64,000 nt of DNA from Ehrlichia sp028752135 (GCA_028752135.1 CP082782.1:186001-250000); one strand, 5' to 3'. Positions 38,944-47,950 are shown, counted from the first letter of the stretch. The notes: generated by a model from the sequence alone, not told the origin. Translations and numbers: made by a program.

Positions 38944-39840
38944 TTAAAATATAAATTTCAACCCAAACCCGCCTCCAAAGTGTTTAATGGTAAGAGTAGC
39001 TATTGCAGATGTAGCTCTAGGGAACGATGTCTCTTTGGGAACTGATCTAAGTTGTATCCCATTGAATTGTTTACTTTCATTAATAGAAAGATCAATAACG
39101 TGTTGAACACTTAAATGCTTGAATTGATTACCTATTACTCTATGATAATATCCATCAACAAATAAAATAATGTTAGAAGACAATGGATAGTTAATGCCTA
39201 ACTTACCTTGATAAGCAAATTTAACACGTACGGAATCAAATAATTCTATAAAATCTCCGCCGAACCCTACACACATATAAGGTGATATTCTCCGTGATTT
39301 ACTTGCAGAGAAATCATAACATCCGTTAAGAACAATAGATGTGATAGATATTCCGTTATTTCTCATGACAACATGTTTTGTTATTTTTTCTTCCTTGGTG
39401 TTTCTAGTTAATGCAAAATATCGAAAAGCATCTTCTATTTTGTTGTTTTTAGGACTCTTGATATCAAATTTTTCATAAGAACCTTCTATTTCAACTCTTG
39501 GACCTTCAGAAGTAAGACATCCAACAGTACCGCTAAAGCCTGCAATATTGTTTTGAAATGTTGCACTGTAAGGAACATTGAAATTTCCAAGTTCTTTCAT
39601 TACGTCTGTTGTAATAGAAGTAACATCGTTTTTCAGGCTCAATATTTCCTTAGGCTGAACATGAGTTTCTTTGATTGAAAAATTTGTGAAATAAGATATA
39701 CTTGGTTTATATTGCCCAGCAATATACAACCCAAAAGGCCTATTATTATTGTTTATTTCTGAAAAAGATTGAATAGGTAAAAATAATGTTGAACAGATTA
39801 GTAATGACCTTATTACAAAAAATATTTTTTTATTGCTCAT
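38944..39840 (-). CDS. P28/OMP-1 family surface antigen
   Basis: The 298-residue protein has signal peptide MSNKKIFFVIRSLLICSTLFLP...SFSEI and then LYIAGQYKPSISYFTNFSIKETHVQPK, FQNNIAGFSGTVGCLTSEGPRVEIEGSYEKFDIKSPKN, VLNGCYDFSASKSRRISPYMCVGFGGDFIELF and GYYHRVIGNQFKHLSVQHV. The C-terminal loop is longer than in neighbours (QLRSVPKETSFPRATSA), and the last strand reads GGGFGLKFIF. Its start overlaps the end of the diverged gene at 39830 by 11 bases, suggesting translational coupling. Confidence 0.94.
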   Translation of the reverse strand: MSNKKIFFVIRSLLICSTLFLPIQSFSEINNNNRPFGLYIAGQYKPSISYFTNFSIKETHVQPKEILSLKNDVTSITTDVMKELGNFNVPYSATFQNNIAGFSGTVGCLTSEGPRVEIEGSYEKFDIKSPKNNKIEDAFRYFALTRNTKEEKITKHVVMRNNGISITSIVLNGCYDFSASKSRRISPYMCVGFGGDFIELFDSVRVKFAYQGKLGINYPLSSNIILFVDGYYHRVIGNQFKHLSVQHVIDLSINESKQFNGIQLRSVPKETSFPRATSAIATLTIKHFGGGFGLKFIF

Positions 39841-40576
39841 AAAAATTTCCCTTATATGTTGTTGAAGTTATACTTACTGTTTCACCAGTGTTAATCTTAG
39901 TATCCGCTGAAGTTTTTTTAAGATACTCATTGATTAACATGGTACTGTAGAGAATTTTTAATTTTTCGTATCTGTTATATTTTTCTCTGTACTCAGGTTT
40001 ATTAATAAATAAAGTGAGTTCAGGAAATAAATTATGGTTAATACTGAACTTGTTTTGGTCAGTAAATTTGATGTACAAAATATTAAAGAACATAATGGGA
40101 CTTTTAGTAATAATTGGACCATATATACTAAAAAATGTTTCTGTGTTATCCAAAGAGTAAAATTTGATATTTTTTATAATACTGATTGTAATATTACTAT
40201 TGACTTCTTGTTCTAAAACAAAAAAGCTATATTTTATTAGGCTATTTTGAAAATCTCTAATATTAAGCCTTTTATAAAAACCTAATATGTGTCTTGAGTT
40301 TATGTTGTGAAAACACCTAATACTTTTGTCAAGGCTGACAATATTATTCTGATATTTTGCATTTGCAAGGAATGAGTTATAGCAGCGTGTGTTAAACGCA
40401 AAGAAACAAGTATCTTTAATTACTATTAACTTTATAATACAGAAGTTAGTACATAGAATAACATATAGGTGAAAGCCTTTATGATTTCCAGTTTTACTTG
40501 CAGATGCAAAAAAAGGTACTAGTGATATATAAAACAGCATATACGCTACTGTAAAGGAGTTTTTTTTGTAATTCAT
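39830..40576 (-). CDS. Strongly diverged P28/OMP-1 family member, open frame retained
   Basis: The 248-residue protein starts with a family-like signal peptide (MNYKKNSFTVAYMLFYISLVPFF). Faint landmarks remain in the right order: YQNNIVSLDKSIRCF for the first barrel block, GFYKRLNIRDFQN for the usual EGSYEKFDIKNP, NILYIKFTDQNKFSINHNLFPELTLFINK for the usual VLHIKFAYQGKLGISYxxSxxxxLFIDG, and YEKLKILY. The CYDF, GIGGDFIEF and terminal GGEIGxRF motifs are gone, and there is no terminal Phe. Despite this erosion no stop has appeared in 248 codons. It may be a gene drifting under weak constraint, or one that has taken a new role. Confidence 0.7.
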   Translation of the reverse strand: MNYKKNSFTVAYMLFYISLVPFFASASKTGNHKGFHLYVILCTNFCIIKLIVIKDTCFFAFNTRCYNSFLANAKYQNNIVSLDKSIRCFHNINSRHILGFYKRLNIRDFQNSLIKYSFFVLEQEVNSNITISIIKNIKFYSLDNTETFFSIYGPIITKSPIMFFNILYIKFTDQNKFSINHNLFPELTLFINKPEYREKYNRYEKLKILYSTMLINEYLKKTSADTKINTGETVSITSTTYKGNFYEQ

Positions 40577-40601
40577 AAAAGACTTCCCTATGGTTATGTT
40601 A

Positions 40602-41471
40602 TTAGAATATAAATCTTACCCCTATTTCACCACCAAAGTATCCAACATTAAGAATAGCTACTGCAGAGGTGGCTTTAGGGAATGTCTTAAGGTCAACAAC
40701 GTGGTTAACATTTAAATTTTTGAACTGATTACTTATTACTTTATGGTAATAACCATCGGCAAACACATTAATTCTAGAAGAAAATTCGTAACTAACACCC
40801 AATTTGCCTTGATAAGCAAATTTGATATGTAGAACATCAAAAAATTCAATAAAATCTTCACCAATGCCTAAACATACATAGGGAGATACTGCTAAATTGT
40901 CAAAAGCAAAATCATAACAACCATTAATCATAATTGATGTAACAGATAACCCATTATTTCTCATGACAGTGTAATTCAAATCTTCAGGAGTACTGCTGCT
41001 ACTGTCAGAATTAGTCGTTGTTGTACGTGCTAAAGCAAAATATCTAAAGGCATCTGTTACTTGACAATCTTTAGGGTCTTTAGCATCAAATTTTTCATAA
41101 GAACCTTCTATTTCAAATCTTGGGCCCTCAGTATAAGAATAACCAATAGTGCCACTAAAACTAACTAAATTGTTTTGAAATTTTGCGATATATGGCTCTT
41201 CAAAATTTGAATGGTCTTTAAGTATTGTTGGAATGTTACCAGAAGCACTTTTTTTGACTCTTACTAATTTTTTTGTAACAACATTAGTTTCTTTTACTCC
41301 AAAATCACTAAAATGAGAAATACCTGGCCTATATTGTCCTGCAATATACAAACCAATGACATTCTTATTTTCAATGTTGTTATTTATAGATACTGAAAAA
41401 GATTCAATAGGAAAAAAAGGTAGTAAAGATACCAATACTGCTCCCATTATAGTAAATTTTTTATTACTCAT
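40602..41471 (-). CDS. P28/OMP-1 family surface antigen
   Basis: The 289-residue protein is a typical operon member. It has signal peptide MSNKKFTIMGAVLVSLLPFFP...SFSVS, then GLYIAGQYRPGISHFSDFGVKETNVVTK, FQNNLVSFSGTIGYSYTEGPRFEIEGSYEKFDAKDP, a serine/threonine-rich variable loop (TTTTNSDSSSSTPE), NGCYDFAFDNLAVSPYVCLGIGEDFIEFFDVLHIKFAYQGKLGVSY, YYHKVISNQFKNLNVNHV and GGEIGVRFIF. The gene lies 25 bases from both neighbours. Confidence 0.95.
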   Translation of the reverse strand: MSNKKFTIMGAVLVSLLPFFPIESFSVSINNNIENKNVIGLYIAGQYRPGISHFSDFGVKETNVVTKKLVRVKKSASGNIPTILKDHSNFEEPYIAKFQNNLVSFSGTIGYSYTEGPRFEIEGSYEKFDAKDPKDCQVTDAFRYFALARTTTTNSDSSSSTPEDLNYTVMRNNGLSVTSIMINGCYDFAFDNLAVSPYVCLGIGEDFIEFFDVLHIKFAYQGKLGVSYEFSSRINVFADGYYHKVISNQFKNLNVNHVVDLKTFPKATSAVAILNVGYFGGEIGVRFIF

Positions 41472-41496
41472 AGAAAATCCTTTATTACATTATTGT

Positions 41497-42418
41497 CTAA
41501 AATATAAACCTTAACCCAACTTCACCACCGAAATACTCAATGTTAAGTTGAGCTATTGCAGAAGTAACTATAGGTGGATCTTTGAGTACATGCACATATG
41601 TGACATGCAAGTTTTTAAATTTATTGTTTATTACTCTATGATAATACCCATCAATAAATAAGCTAATAGGAGGAGATATTAAATAACTAATACCTAATTT
41701 GCCCTGATACGAAAGTTTAATATGCATTACGTCAAAAAATTCTATAAAATCTCCACCTATACCTACACATACATAAGGTGATATTTTTGTATTGTTAAAA
41801 GAAAAATCATAGCAACCATTAATCATAACAGATGAAATGAATAAACCATCATTTCTCATGAACGTAAAGTAAGACTTTTCTTGATTTTGTTTTCCTTGTA
41901 AAATTTGATCTATTTCTTGTACTTTTTTTTCTGCTACATGATGATCTTTTGGCCGAGTATTGTGGTTTGTTTGTTTTTCACGAGCTAGAGCAAAGTATTT
42001 ATTAGCATCTTTTACTATGCAGTTCTTGCAACTTATGATACCAAAATTTTCATAAGATCCTTCAAGCTCTAGCCTTGGTCCTTGACTGGAGTTATAGCCA
42101 ATTGCACCACTAAAACTTGTAAAACTATCCTTAAAGTTTACATTATAAGTGGCATTAAAATTTGCAGGATCCTTAAGTACTTCTTCTGTAATATGTGTAA
42201 CTTCATTTTTTAAGGGCAAATAAATCTACTTTTTTAGTAGTTTCTTGAACTGAAAAATTCTTGAAATGAGAAATACCTGGTTTATATTGACCACTTAAGT
42301 ACAACCCGGAATTTTGAGAAATTATGTTATTACCTATAGATACTGTAAATGACTGAACGGGTAAAAAAAACAAAGAAAGCGCTGATATTACACTGATAAA
42401 ATATATTTTTCTTCTCAT
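41497..42418 (-). CDS. P28/OMP-1 family surface antigen, one frameshift
   Basis: The N-terminal part from 42418 (MRRKIYFISVISALSLFFLP...SGQYKPGISHFKNFSVQETT) ends out of frame at a six-base run at 42206-42211; five bases there would join it to LKNEVTHITEEVLKDPANF and the rest of the barrel, giving about 306 residues. The second part is well conserved, with NGCYDFSFNNTKISPYVCVGIGGDFIEFFDVMHIKLSYQGKLGISY and a final GGEVGLRFIF. The variable loop is long and polar (RPKDHHVAEKKVQEIDQIL). One homopolymer base separates it from an intact gene. Confidence 0.86.
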
Positions 42419-42437
42419 ATATATTGCCCTTATTTTA

Positions 42438-43252
42438 TTACTTATTGAATATAAATCTTACTCCAATTTCACTACCAAAATATCCAATGTCAAGATTAGC
42501 TAGTACAGGTGTAATTTTTTGAAAATTATTTATATTGGTTACATGTTGTATATACAGGTTTCTAAATTCATTTCCTGTAACCTTATGGTAATATATGTCA
42601 GAAAACAGTAGAATGTTGTTGTTTATTAAGTAACTTATACCAACTTTACCTTGATATGCAAATTTAAGATATGTTGTGTAAAAAAGTCCTATCACATCTC
42701 CACCAATACCTGTACATAAATACGGTACTACTGATGAATTACCAACTGCTATATCATAGCAAGTATTGACCATAATAGAAGTAATAGACAATCTATTATT
42801 TTGTGTAACAGTAAAACTTTGAGAACCAATAACATGTGATTTGTTTGAATTTATTGTTAAGGAATCATTAGAGTTTTTTATATAGAATTCTTCATATGAA
42901 CCTTCTGCTTCTAATCTTAACCCTTTGGAGGAGTATCCAATAATTCCACTAAAACTAATGGTGTTATTTTGAAATTGAATGTTGTGAGGAATAGTTGTAT
43001 AGGAATTTAATTTAAATGTGTTGTTGGTAGTTTCAGTATTCTTCTCAGGTTCTACTGAATTATTTGTTTTAGAATTAATTTTTTGTATTGAGAAATTCCT
43101 AAAATGGGAGATACTAGGCTTATATTGACTGCTAATGTATACATTAGAAGTTTTTATATCTTTTTCTATATTATCTATCAGTGCTGAAAGAGATTGTACA
43201 GGTAATAACAGAAAAGCTAACATATGCATAACATAGCTTTTTTATTGTTCAT
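42438..43252 (-). CDS. P28/OMP-1 family surface antigen, frameshift in the signal peptide
   Basis: An ATG at 43252 begins MNNKK, the usual start of this family, but the frame is lost at a six-base run at 43238-43243. Seven bases would join it to the frame encoding HMLAFLLLPVQSLSALID and onward, giving about 271 residues. Without the repair, translation could start only at an ATG inside the signal peptide (43229). The mature region is complete: VYISSQYKPSISHFRNFSI, ISFSGIIGYSSKGLRLEAEGSYEEFYIKN, VNTCYDIAVGNSSVVPYLCTGIGGDVIGLF, YYHKVTGNEFRNLYIQHV and GSEIGVRFIF, with two extra residues (NK) after the usual final Phe. Confidence 0.82.
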
Positions 43253-43282
43253 AGATCTTCCTTCCTTACTAATAATCAACAA

Positions 43283-44209
43283 TTAAAACATGAAACTTAG
43301 TCCAATATCACCACTAAAGTACCCTAAATCAAGAGTTAATAATGCAGTTACATCTTGTTCTGATTGACCTCTAGGTTCTCTTCTCAGAGGGACAGGTTGA
43401 TTAAGAGGTAAGAGCTTGAATTTATTCCCTATGACTTTATTGTGTTGTCCGCTAATAGAAAAGAGTAACTTTGAAGTAATAGGATAACTAACACCTATTT
43501 TTCCTTGATAAGCAACTTTTATTCTCATAGAATCAAAAATTTCTATAAAATTTCATCCAATGCCTAAACATACGTAAGGTATAAAATTGTTATATCTTGT
43601 TGAGTTATAACATAGATTAATCATGTTAGAAGCAATGGTAATACCATTATTTTTTGCTACTGTATAACCAAGGTACTTCATTCTAAGATCAGTAGTATTA
43701 GGTCCAATAGTAACAATTCTTTGACCACCTGCTGGTGATAATCCATCATAAATAGATGATGTTTCTGTTTCGCGAGGTATAGAAAAAAATCTATTGCCAT
43801 CTCTGGATACATAATTTGCAAAATGTCTTATATCAAATTTTTTATATGAACCTTCAAATTCTACCCTAAAGTTTCTTGCTAACAACCCAATGGCTAATCC
43901 AAAACCTGATAAATCATTTCCATAAGACTTATAAGAATCAGTTTCTCCTGATGTAGAAAAATTATAGTAGGTGCTTAAAGTTGTATTAGTGTTGTTTATT
44001 GCAGATTTTTTTAATCCAATTGGTGCCTTTGTGTTAAAATCAGTTTCTTTAATATGAAAATTTCTAAAATTTGATATAGAAGGTTGATACTTTATTGTTA
44101 TATAAGACCCAGTAATATTACTATTACCTTGTATTGAAAAAGCAAACTCTGGTGAAAGACATATTACTAGCACTAATGCTATAAAACTTAAATTATATAA
44201 CTTTTTCAT
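43283..44209 (-). pseudogene. P28/OMP-1 family member with one in-frame stop
   Basis: The frame from the ATG at 44209 (MKKLYNLSFIALVLVICLSPEFAFS) runs through SNFRNFHIKETDFNTKAPIGLKKS, GSYKKFDIRHF and IPYVCLGIG to a TGA at 43553-43555. The same frame continues beyond it as NFIEIFDSMRIKVAYQGKIGVSYPITSK to GDIGLSFMF at 43283. The stop replaces the residue after GIG in the conserved GIGGDFIEF motif, so a single substitution (for example GGA to TGA) accounts for it. Upstream and downstream parts are otherwise healthy. Length with readthrough is about 308 codons. Confidence 0.85.
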
Positions 44210-44224
44210 AGATACAACTCATTA

Positions 44225-45043
44225 TTAAAAAATAAACTTAATGCCAATACTGGTAGTTAAAAAATAAATGTTAAATTTAACTGATGCACTAGTAAAAGGT
44301 ACAGGGATCCTGTTATCTGTAGGATAATCAAGTACTAAATCGGAGAACTGATTTCCTAGATGTCCATGGAAAGATCCGTCAATAAAAAGTGCTAAATTTG
44401 GTGATATTAGATAACTAATACCAACTTTGGCTTGGTAAGAAAACTTAAGACTTACTTTATCAAGAAAATCAATAAAATCTGCTCCAACTCCAAGACATAA
44501 GTAAGGAGATATATTCCTAAATTTCTTTTTAGTAACATCATAGCATACATTTATTAAAGCGGGAGATAAGATGATACCACTATTTCGCATGGTATAGTAG
44601 TATTGTTTACTTCCAAGTTCTATGTTAAAGTATTCATAAATTTTATCATGAATATACCCACTAGGAGTGTTTACATTAAACCTTTCGTAAAATGTTTCAA
44701 ACTCTATTCTAAAATTATCTATTGCATAACCTATAGTACCACCTAACCCTAGTAGGTTTTTTTTATATGTAGGATTATAAGGTAAAGTAAAATTGTCACT
44801 TAATTTTAATACCTCAAGTGTTACACTTTCTATATCTTGTTTTAAAGATTTTGGAACTTTAGTACCAGTATAAGCTTCTTTTATTGAAAATTTATTGAAT
44901 TGTGGAATACTTGGCTTGTACTGTCCACTTATATAGATACTACCTATATTGTTTTTATGTGAGTTGTTGTCTAAAGCTAAGGAAGATAACGAAAGTAAAA
45001 AAGACATTACAGATATTAATATAATAACCTTAGCATAATTCAT
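44225..45043 (-). CDS. P28/OMP-1 family surface antigen
   Basis: From the ATG at 45043 the product is 272 residues with signal peptide MNYAKVIILISVMSFLLSLSSLALD. Landmarks are IYISGQYKPSIPQFNKFSIKEAYTGTK, NLLGLGGTIGYAIDNFRIEFETFYERFNVNTPSG, LINVCYDVTKKKFRNISPYLCLGVGADFIDFLDKVSLKFSYQAKVGISY and LFIDGSFHGHLGNQF. The last strand (FLTTSIGIKFIF) has lost the GGE motif but keeps the terminal Phe. The open frame extends 33 codons further upstream, into the end of the diverged gene at 45069, and is not signal-like. Confidence 0.93.
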   Translation of the reverse strand: MNYAKVIILISVMSFLLSLSSLALDNNSHKNNIGSIYISGQYKPSIPQFNKFSIKEAYTGTKVPKSLKQDIESVTLEVLKLSDNFTLPYNPTYKKNLLGLGGTIGYAIDNFRIEFETFYERFNVNTPSGYIHDKIYEYFNIELGSKQYYYTMRNSGIILSPALINVCYDVTKKKFRNISPYLCLGVGADFIDFLDKVSLKFSYQAKVGISYLISPNLALFIDGSFHGHLGNQFSDLVLDYPTDNRIPVPFTSASVKFNIYFLTTSIGIKFIF

Positions 45044-45068
45044 AATATAAACCTTAATAATTATAACT

Positions 45069-45641
45069 TTAAAGAAGTAAAACCTTAGCCCCTCTGTCAA
45101 AATAATTAATACTAGAAGCAGTAGATCTAATATCATAACCATCTATGAATAAGTTTTTAAATTTACTTGTTACTTTGTGGTATTGATGTATAAAAATTTT
45201 AAAATTAGCAAAACTACTTAAATAAAAAATTACCTGGTTCAAGTTTATTTTATTAAAAATATGGATAGATTTTTCTTCACTTATGTATAAATAACCTATA
45301 GTTGAATTTCCTGTAAAAATATTATTGTGTGTAGAAAATTTTCCTGTTATTGGTTCACTTTTTCTTACTAAAAACTTAGTTACTTTCTTAAGAATAAAAA
45401 AAATATTATTCTGATTAAAGTATATAAAAAGAAAACTGAATAATATGAATTTGTTATTAACAATGCTTTTTTCTAATGTATATTCTATAGTGTTATGCCT
45501 TAATGGATTATAATAATTAAAGATGCTAAAATAAGGGAAATTTGATACATTTATATTGTTTGAATAATAAAAAAGTAAAAATAAAGAAGACAGCAAAGCT
45601 AAGAACAATAAAGATTTATTATACAATTTTTTATTATTCAT
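45069..45641 (-). CDS. Strongly diverged, shortened P28/OMP-1 family member
   Basis: The 190-residue product begins MNNKKLYNKSLLFLALLSS, a family-like signal peptide. The middle is asparagine-, phenylalanine- and isoleucine-rich with little recognisable. The C-terminal third still mirrors the family: FNKINLNQVIFYL for xIKFAYQGKIGISY, YHKVTSKFKNLFIDGY for YYHKVIGNQFKNL, and TASSINYFDRGAKVLLL for TSAxATLNVGYFGGEIGVRFIF, but without the terminal Phe. It is about 90 residues shorter than normal. The frame is intact. Like the copy at 39830 it is an eroded member still open and still inside the operon. Confidence 0.65.
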   Translation of the reverse strand: MNNKKLYNKSLLFLALLSSLFLLFYYSNNINVSNFPYFSIFNYYNPLRHNTIEYTLEKSIVNNKFILFSFLFIYFNQNNIFFILKKVTKFLVRKSEPITGKFSTHNNIFTGNSTIGYLYISEEKSIHIFNKINLNQVIFYLSSFANFKIFIHQYHKVTSKFKNLFIDGYDIRSTASSINYFDRGAKVLLL

Positions 45642-45746
45642 AGCATAACCTTTAACATACTAACTCGACTAAGTAAATAAACACACTAAACTTTTATTTA
45701 TACATATTACATGTAAAATAACAAGTAAAAATTGTCAAAAATATTT

Positions 45747-46601
45747 TTATAATATAAATCTTACTCCTATACTTCCACCATAATATCTAACATTTAACAT
45801 AGCTGATGCAGTAGTTCTTGATGATGTTGTATTGGTCTCACATGGATAATTTACAGGTATATTATTAAACTCTTTACCTAATAGCCCATGATAGTAACCC
45901 TCTGCAAAAAGTGTTATTTTAGAGAAAATAGGATAGCTTGCCCCTATTTTGCCTTGATATGATAACTTTGCATTATACTTACTTAAAAAGTCTATTACAT
46001 CTACTCCAAACCCAATACATGAATATATTGTTATATTATTTTTATTAATGCTAATGTTATCATAGCAAGCATTAATTAGTAGTGAAGTTATTTCAACTCC
46101 ATTATTTGTTATTGTAACATAACTATTTTCTTTTGGATAAACTTCTTGTAACTCATTTACTAAGGCAAACTCCCTTGCTAAGGCAAAGTGTTTTTCGAAA
46201 CCAACAACCTTATAACCATCATTTTTTATATGAAAAATTTCATGAGAGACCTCAGATTCTATCCTAAAATTATTATTGTAGTAATACCCTAATGTACCAG
46301 ATAACCCAGAAATATTGTTTCTATAATGTGGGTCGTAATTAACAGTAAAATTATTATTATTTTTAATGTTATCAAGTGTACTACCATTTGATGACGATGT
46401 GTCCTTTTTTAATGCAAATACTGCTACAGTATCCTTCGATGTTTCTTTAATAATAAAATTTGATAAATGGTGCCTAGCAGGTTTGTATTGAACACCGATG
46501 TAAAGATTCCTGGAAGTACTACCACTTGATCCTTGTGCTAGGGAAATATGTGATGTAAAGAATATTAACATAATCCAGAAAACAATCTTTTTATAACTCA
46601 T
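45747..46601 (-). CDS. P28/OMP-1 family surface antigen, probable first gene of the operon
   Basis: The 284-residue protein has signal peptide MSYKKIVFWIMLIFFTSHISLAQ, then LYIGVQYKPARHHLSNFIIKETSKDTVAVFALKKD, NNISGLSGTLGYYYNNNFRIESEVSHEIFHIKND, LLINACYDNISI, CIGFGVDVIDFLSKYNAKLSYQGKIGASYP, AEGYYHGLLGKEFNNIPV and GGSIGVRFIL. It is preceded by about 500 bases of non-coding DNA with a terminator for the gene further upstream, so it is probably where operon transcription begins. The gap to the next gene (105 bases) is wider than elsewhere in the operon. Confidence 0.94.
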   Translation of the reverse strand: MSYKKIVFWIMLIFFTSHISLAQGSSGSTSRNLYIGVQYKPARHHLSNFIIKETSKDTVAVFALKKDTSSSNGSTLDNIKNNNNFTVNYDPHYRNNISGLSGTLGYYYNNNFRIESEVSHEIFHIKNDGYKVVGFEKHFALAREFALVNELQEVYPKENSYVTITNNGVEITSLLINACYDNISINKNNITIYSCIGFGVDVIDFLSKYNAKLSYQGKIGASYPIFSKITLFAEGYYHGLLGKEFNNIPVNYPCETNTTSSRTTASAMLNVRYYGGSIGVRFIL

Positions 46602-47101
46602 ATATCTAAAACCTTATATAAATGCTTCTCATATAACTAATATGTCAACTGTATCCAAAAAATAAAATGCTAAAAAAGTATTAAGTAGCTCATTTTTAAC
46701 ATATTGTATAAATGCACAAAGTGTTACACTACTCTAAATATGTTTTATTCCATAAATAATTTTTAGTCAAACAAAAAAACAACTTATTAAATATTAAGTT
46801 GGTTGTCTATTAAGTTTAAAAGGGTATTTTGTAATAGAATAATTTTTATTATTAACAGTTTATTCTGTTTATTGTTTAGATTATTTAATAATTTGCTTAA
46901 GTATTACAAATATGATTTTGTATTAATGTCTAAAGCAACTTTAAAAGCTTTTTTTACTGTAGGCAGAGATATAAAAAACTATAATTTCTTGGTATGTTGG
47001 TAATTTAACTTTTACTTGATAAGATTAAACACAAAAAGCTGATATTGTTAAGTATAATAAATAATGTTTTAAAACCTTTGTATTTGTTACATGTCAGTGG
47101 T
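46602..47101. other. Gap with terminator and probable operon promoter
   Basis: Contains the terminator at 46773-46801 and, between it and 46601, presumably the promoter of the 13-gene antigen operon. A short open frame on the plus strand here is low-complexity and not convincing. Confidence 0.5.
46773..46801 (-). terminator. Rho-independent terminator of the antigen gene at 47102
   Basis: On the minus strand CAACTTAATA pairs with its complement in the 22-base palindromic segment at 46780-46801, and seven Ts follow at once (46773-46779). It is about 300 bases past the stop codon of the gene at 47102-47950. Confidence 0.75.
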
Positions 47102-47950
47102 TTATAGTATAAACCTGAGACCTATTTCACCACCACAATAATCTGAGTAAAAATAAGCTATTGGATCTATGTGTTTAGGTACTGTTGTGATTTCAACAGG
47201 ATATTGGACTGTTAGGTTTGTAAAAGCATTATCTTTTGTTTTGACGTAATATCCGTTAGTAAATATGATAGTCTTAGGTGAAATTAAAAATCCTAGGCCT
47301 AATTTAGCTTGAAATATAGTATGAATATTTGTTGCTCCTAAGAAATAAGTTATTCCTTGTCCTATGCCAACGCAAGCACTTGGTATTAGAGAAGAGTTTC
47401 CAACTATCATGTCGTAACAAGCATTGAATGTTAAGGAAATAACTCTGAATCCTTCGTTTTTCATTACTACGTAGTTGCCTTGGCTGTTGCTTTCTAGGGT
47501 TGTTGTTTTGCAGGAAGCAAAGTACCTGTGGTTATCTTTGTAGGTATACTTTTGTTTGTCAACATCGAATCTTGTAAATGCTCCTTCTACTTCTACTCTT
47601 ATGCCTCCTCCTGAATATCCCACACCTCCTGAGAAGCCAATATAGTTTCTATTATACACTGGCGTGTAACCACTTTTAGTATTAAATTCGTTTGATTTTT
47701 TAAAATCTGTTTCTTGAGTATCTTCTTTTAAAGTAAATAGAGTTAACTCTTGTTCTGAACCATCAGTAGGTTTGTATTTTACAGATATTGGACTAAATCT
47801 AGGGAATTCTACGTTATAGTGCCCACTTGCATAAAAACCAACCATTTCGCTTTCATTAGAAAAATCTATAGGAATTGGTGATGATAATGCATTATGTGCC
47901 AGTAATATTGCAAAAGAGAATGCAAGTCCTACACCCGAGAATTTAATCAT
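47102..47950 (-). CDS. P28/OMP-1 family surface antigen next to tr1
   Basis: From the ATG at 47950 the product is 282 residues with signal peptide MIKFSGVGLAFSFAILLAHNALS. It is one of the more divergent members: GFYASGHYNVEFPRFSPISVKYKPTDG at the start, NYIGFSGGVGYSGGGIRVEVEGAFTRFDVDKQK, TFNACYDMIVGNSSLIPSACVGIGQGITYFLGATNIHTIFQAKLGLGFL, NGYYVKTKDNAFTNLTVQYP and GGEIGLRFIL. It forms its own transcription unit between tr1 and the dense operon, bounded by a terminator. An alternative start four codons upstream (47962) is possible. Confidence 0.92.
   Translation of the reverse strand: MIKFSGVGLAFSFAILLAHNALSSPIPIDFSNESEMVGFYASGHYNVEFPRFSPISVKYKPTDGSEQELTLFTLKEDTQETDFKKSNEFNTKSGYTPVYNRNYIGFSGGVGYSGGGIRVEVEGAFTRFDVDKQKYTYKDNHRYFASCKTTTLESNSQGNYVVMKNEGFRVISLTFNACYDMIVGNSSLIPSACVGIGQGITYFLGATNIHTIFQAKLGLGFLISPKTIIFTNGYYVKTKDNAFTNLTVQYPVEITTVPKHIDPIAYFYSDYCGGEIGLRFIL

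Noticed and set aside
39830..40576. Interpretation as an unrelated gene inserted into the antigen array
   Set aside because: Signal peptide, order of residual motifs and operon position all fit descent from the P28 family, so insertion is not needed.
46803..47003. 66-codon open frame on the plus strand between antigen genes
   Set aside because: It is low-complexity, rich in Phe, Ile and Asn, has no ribosome-binding site and lies opposite a terminator and promoter region.
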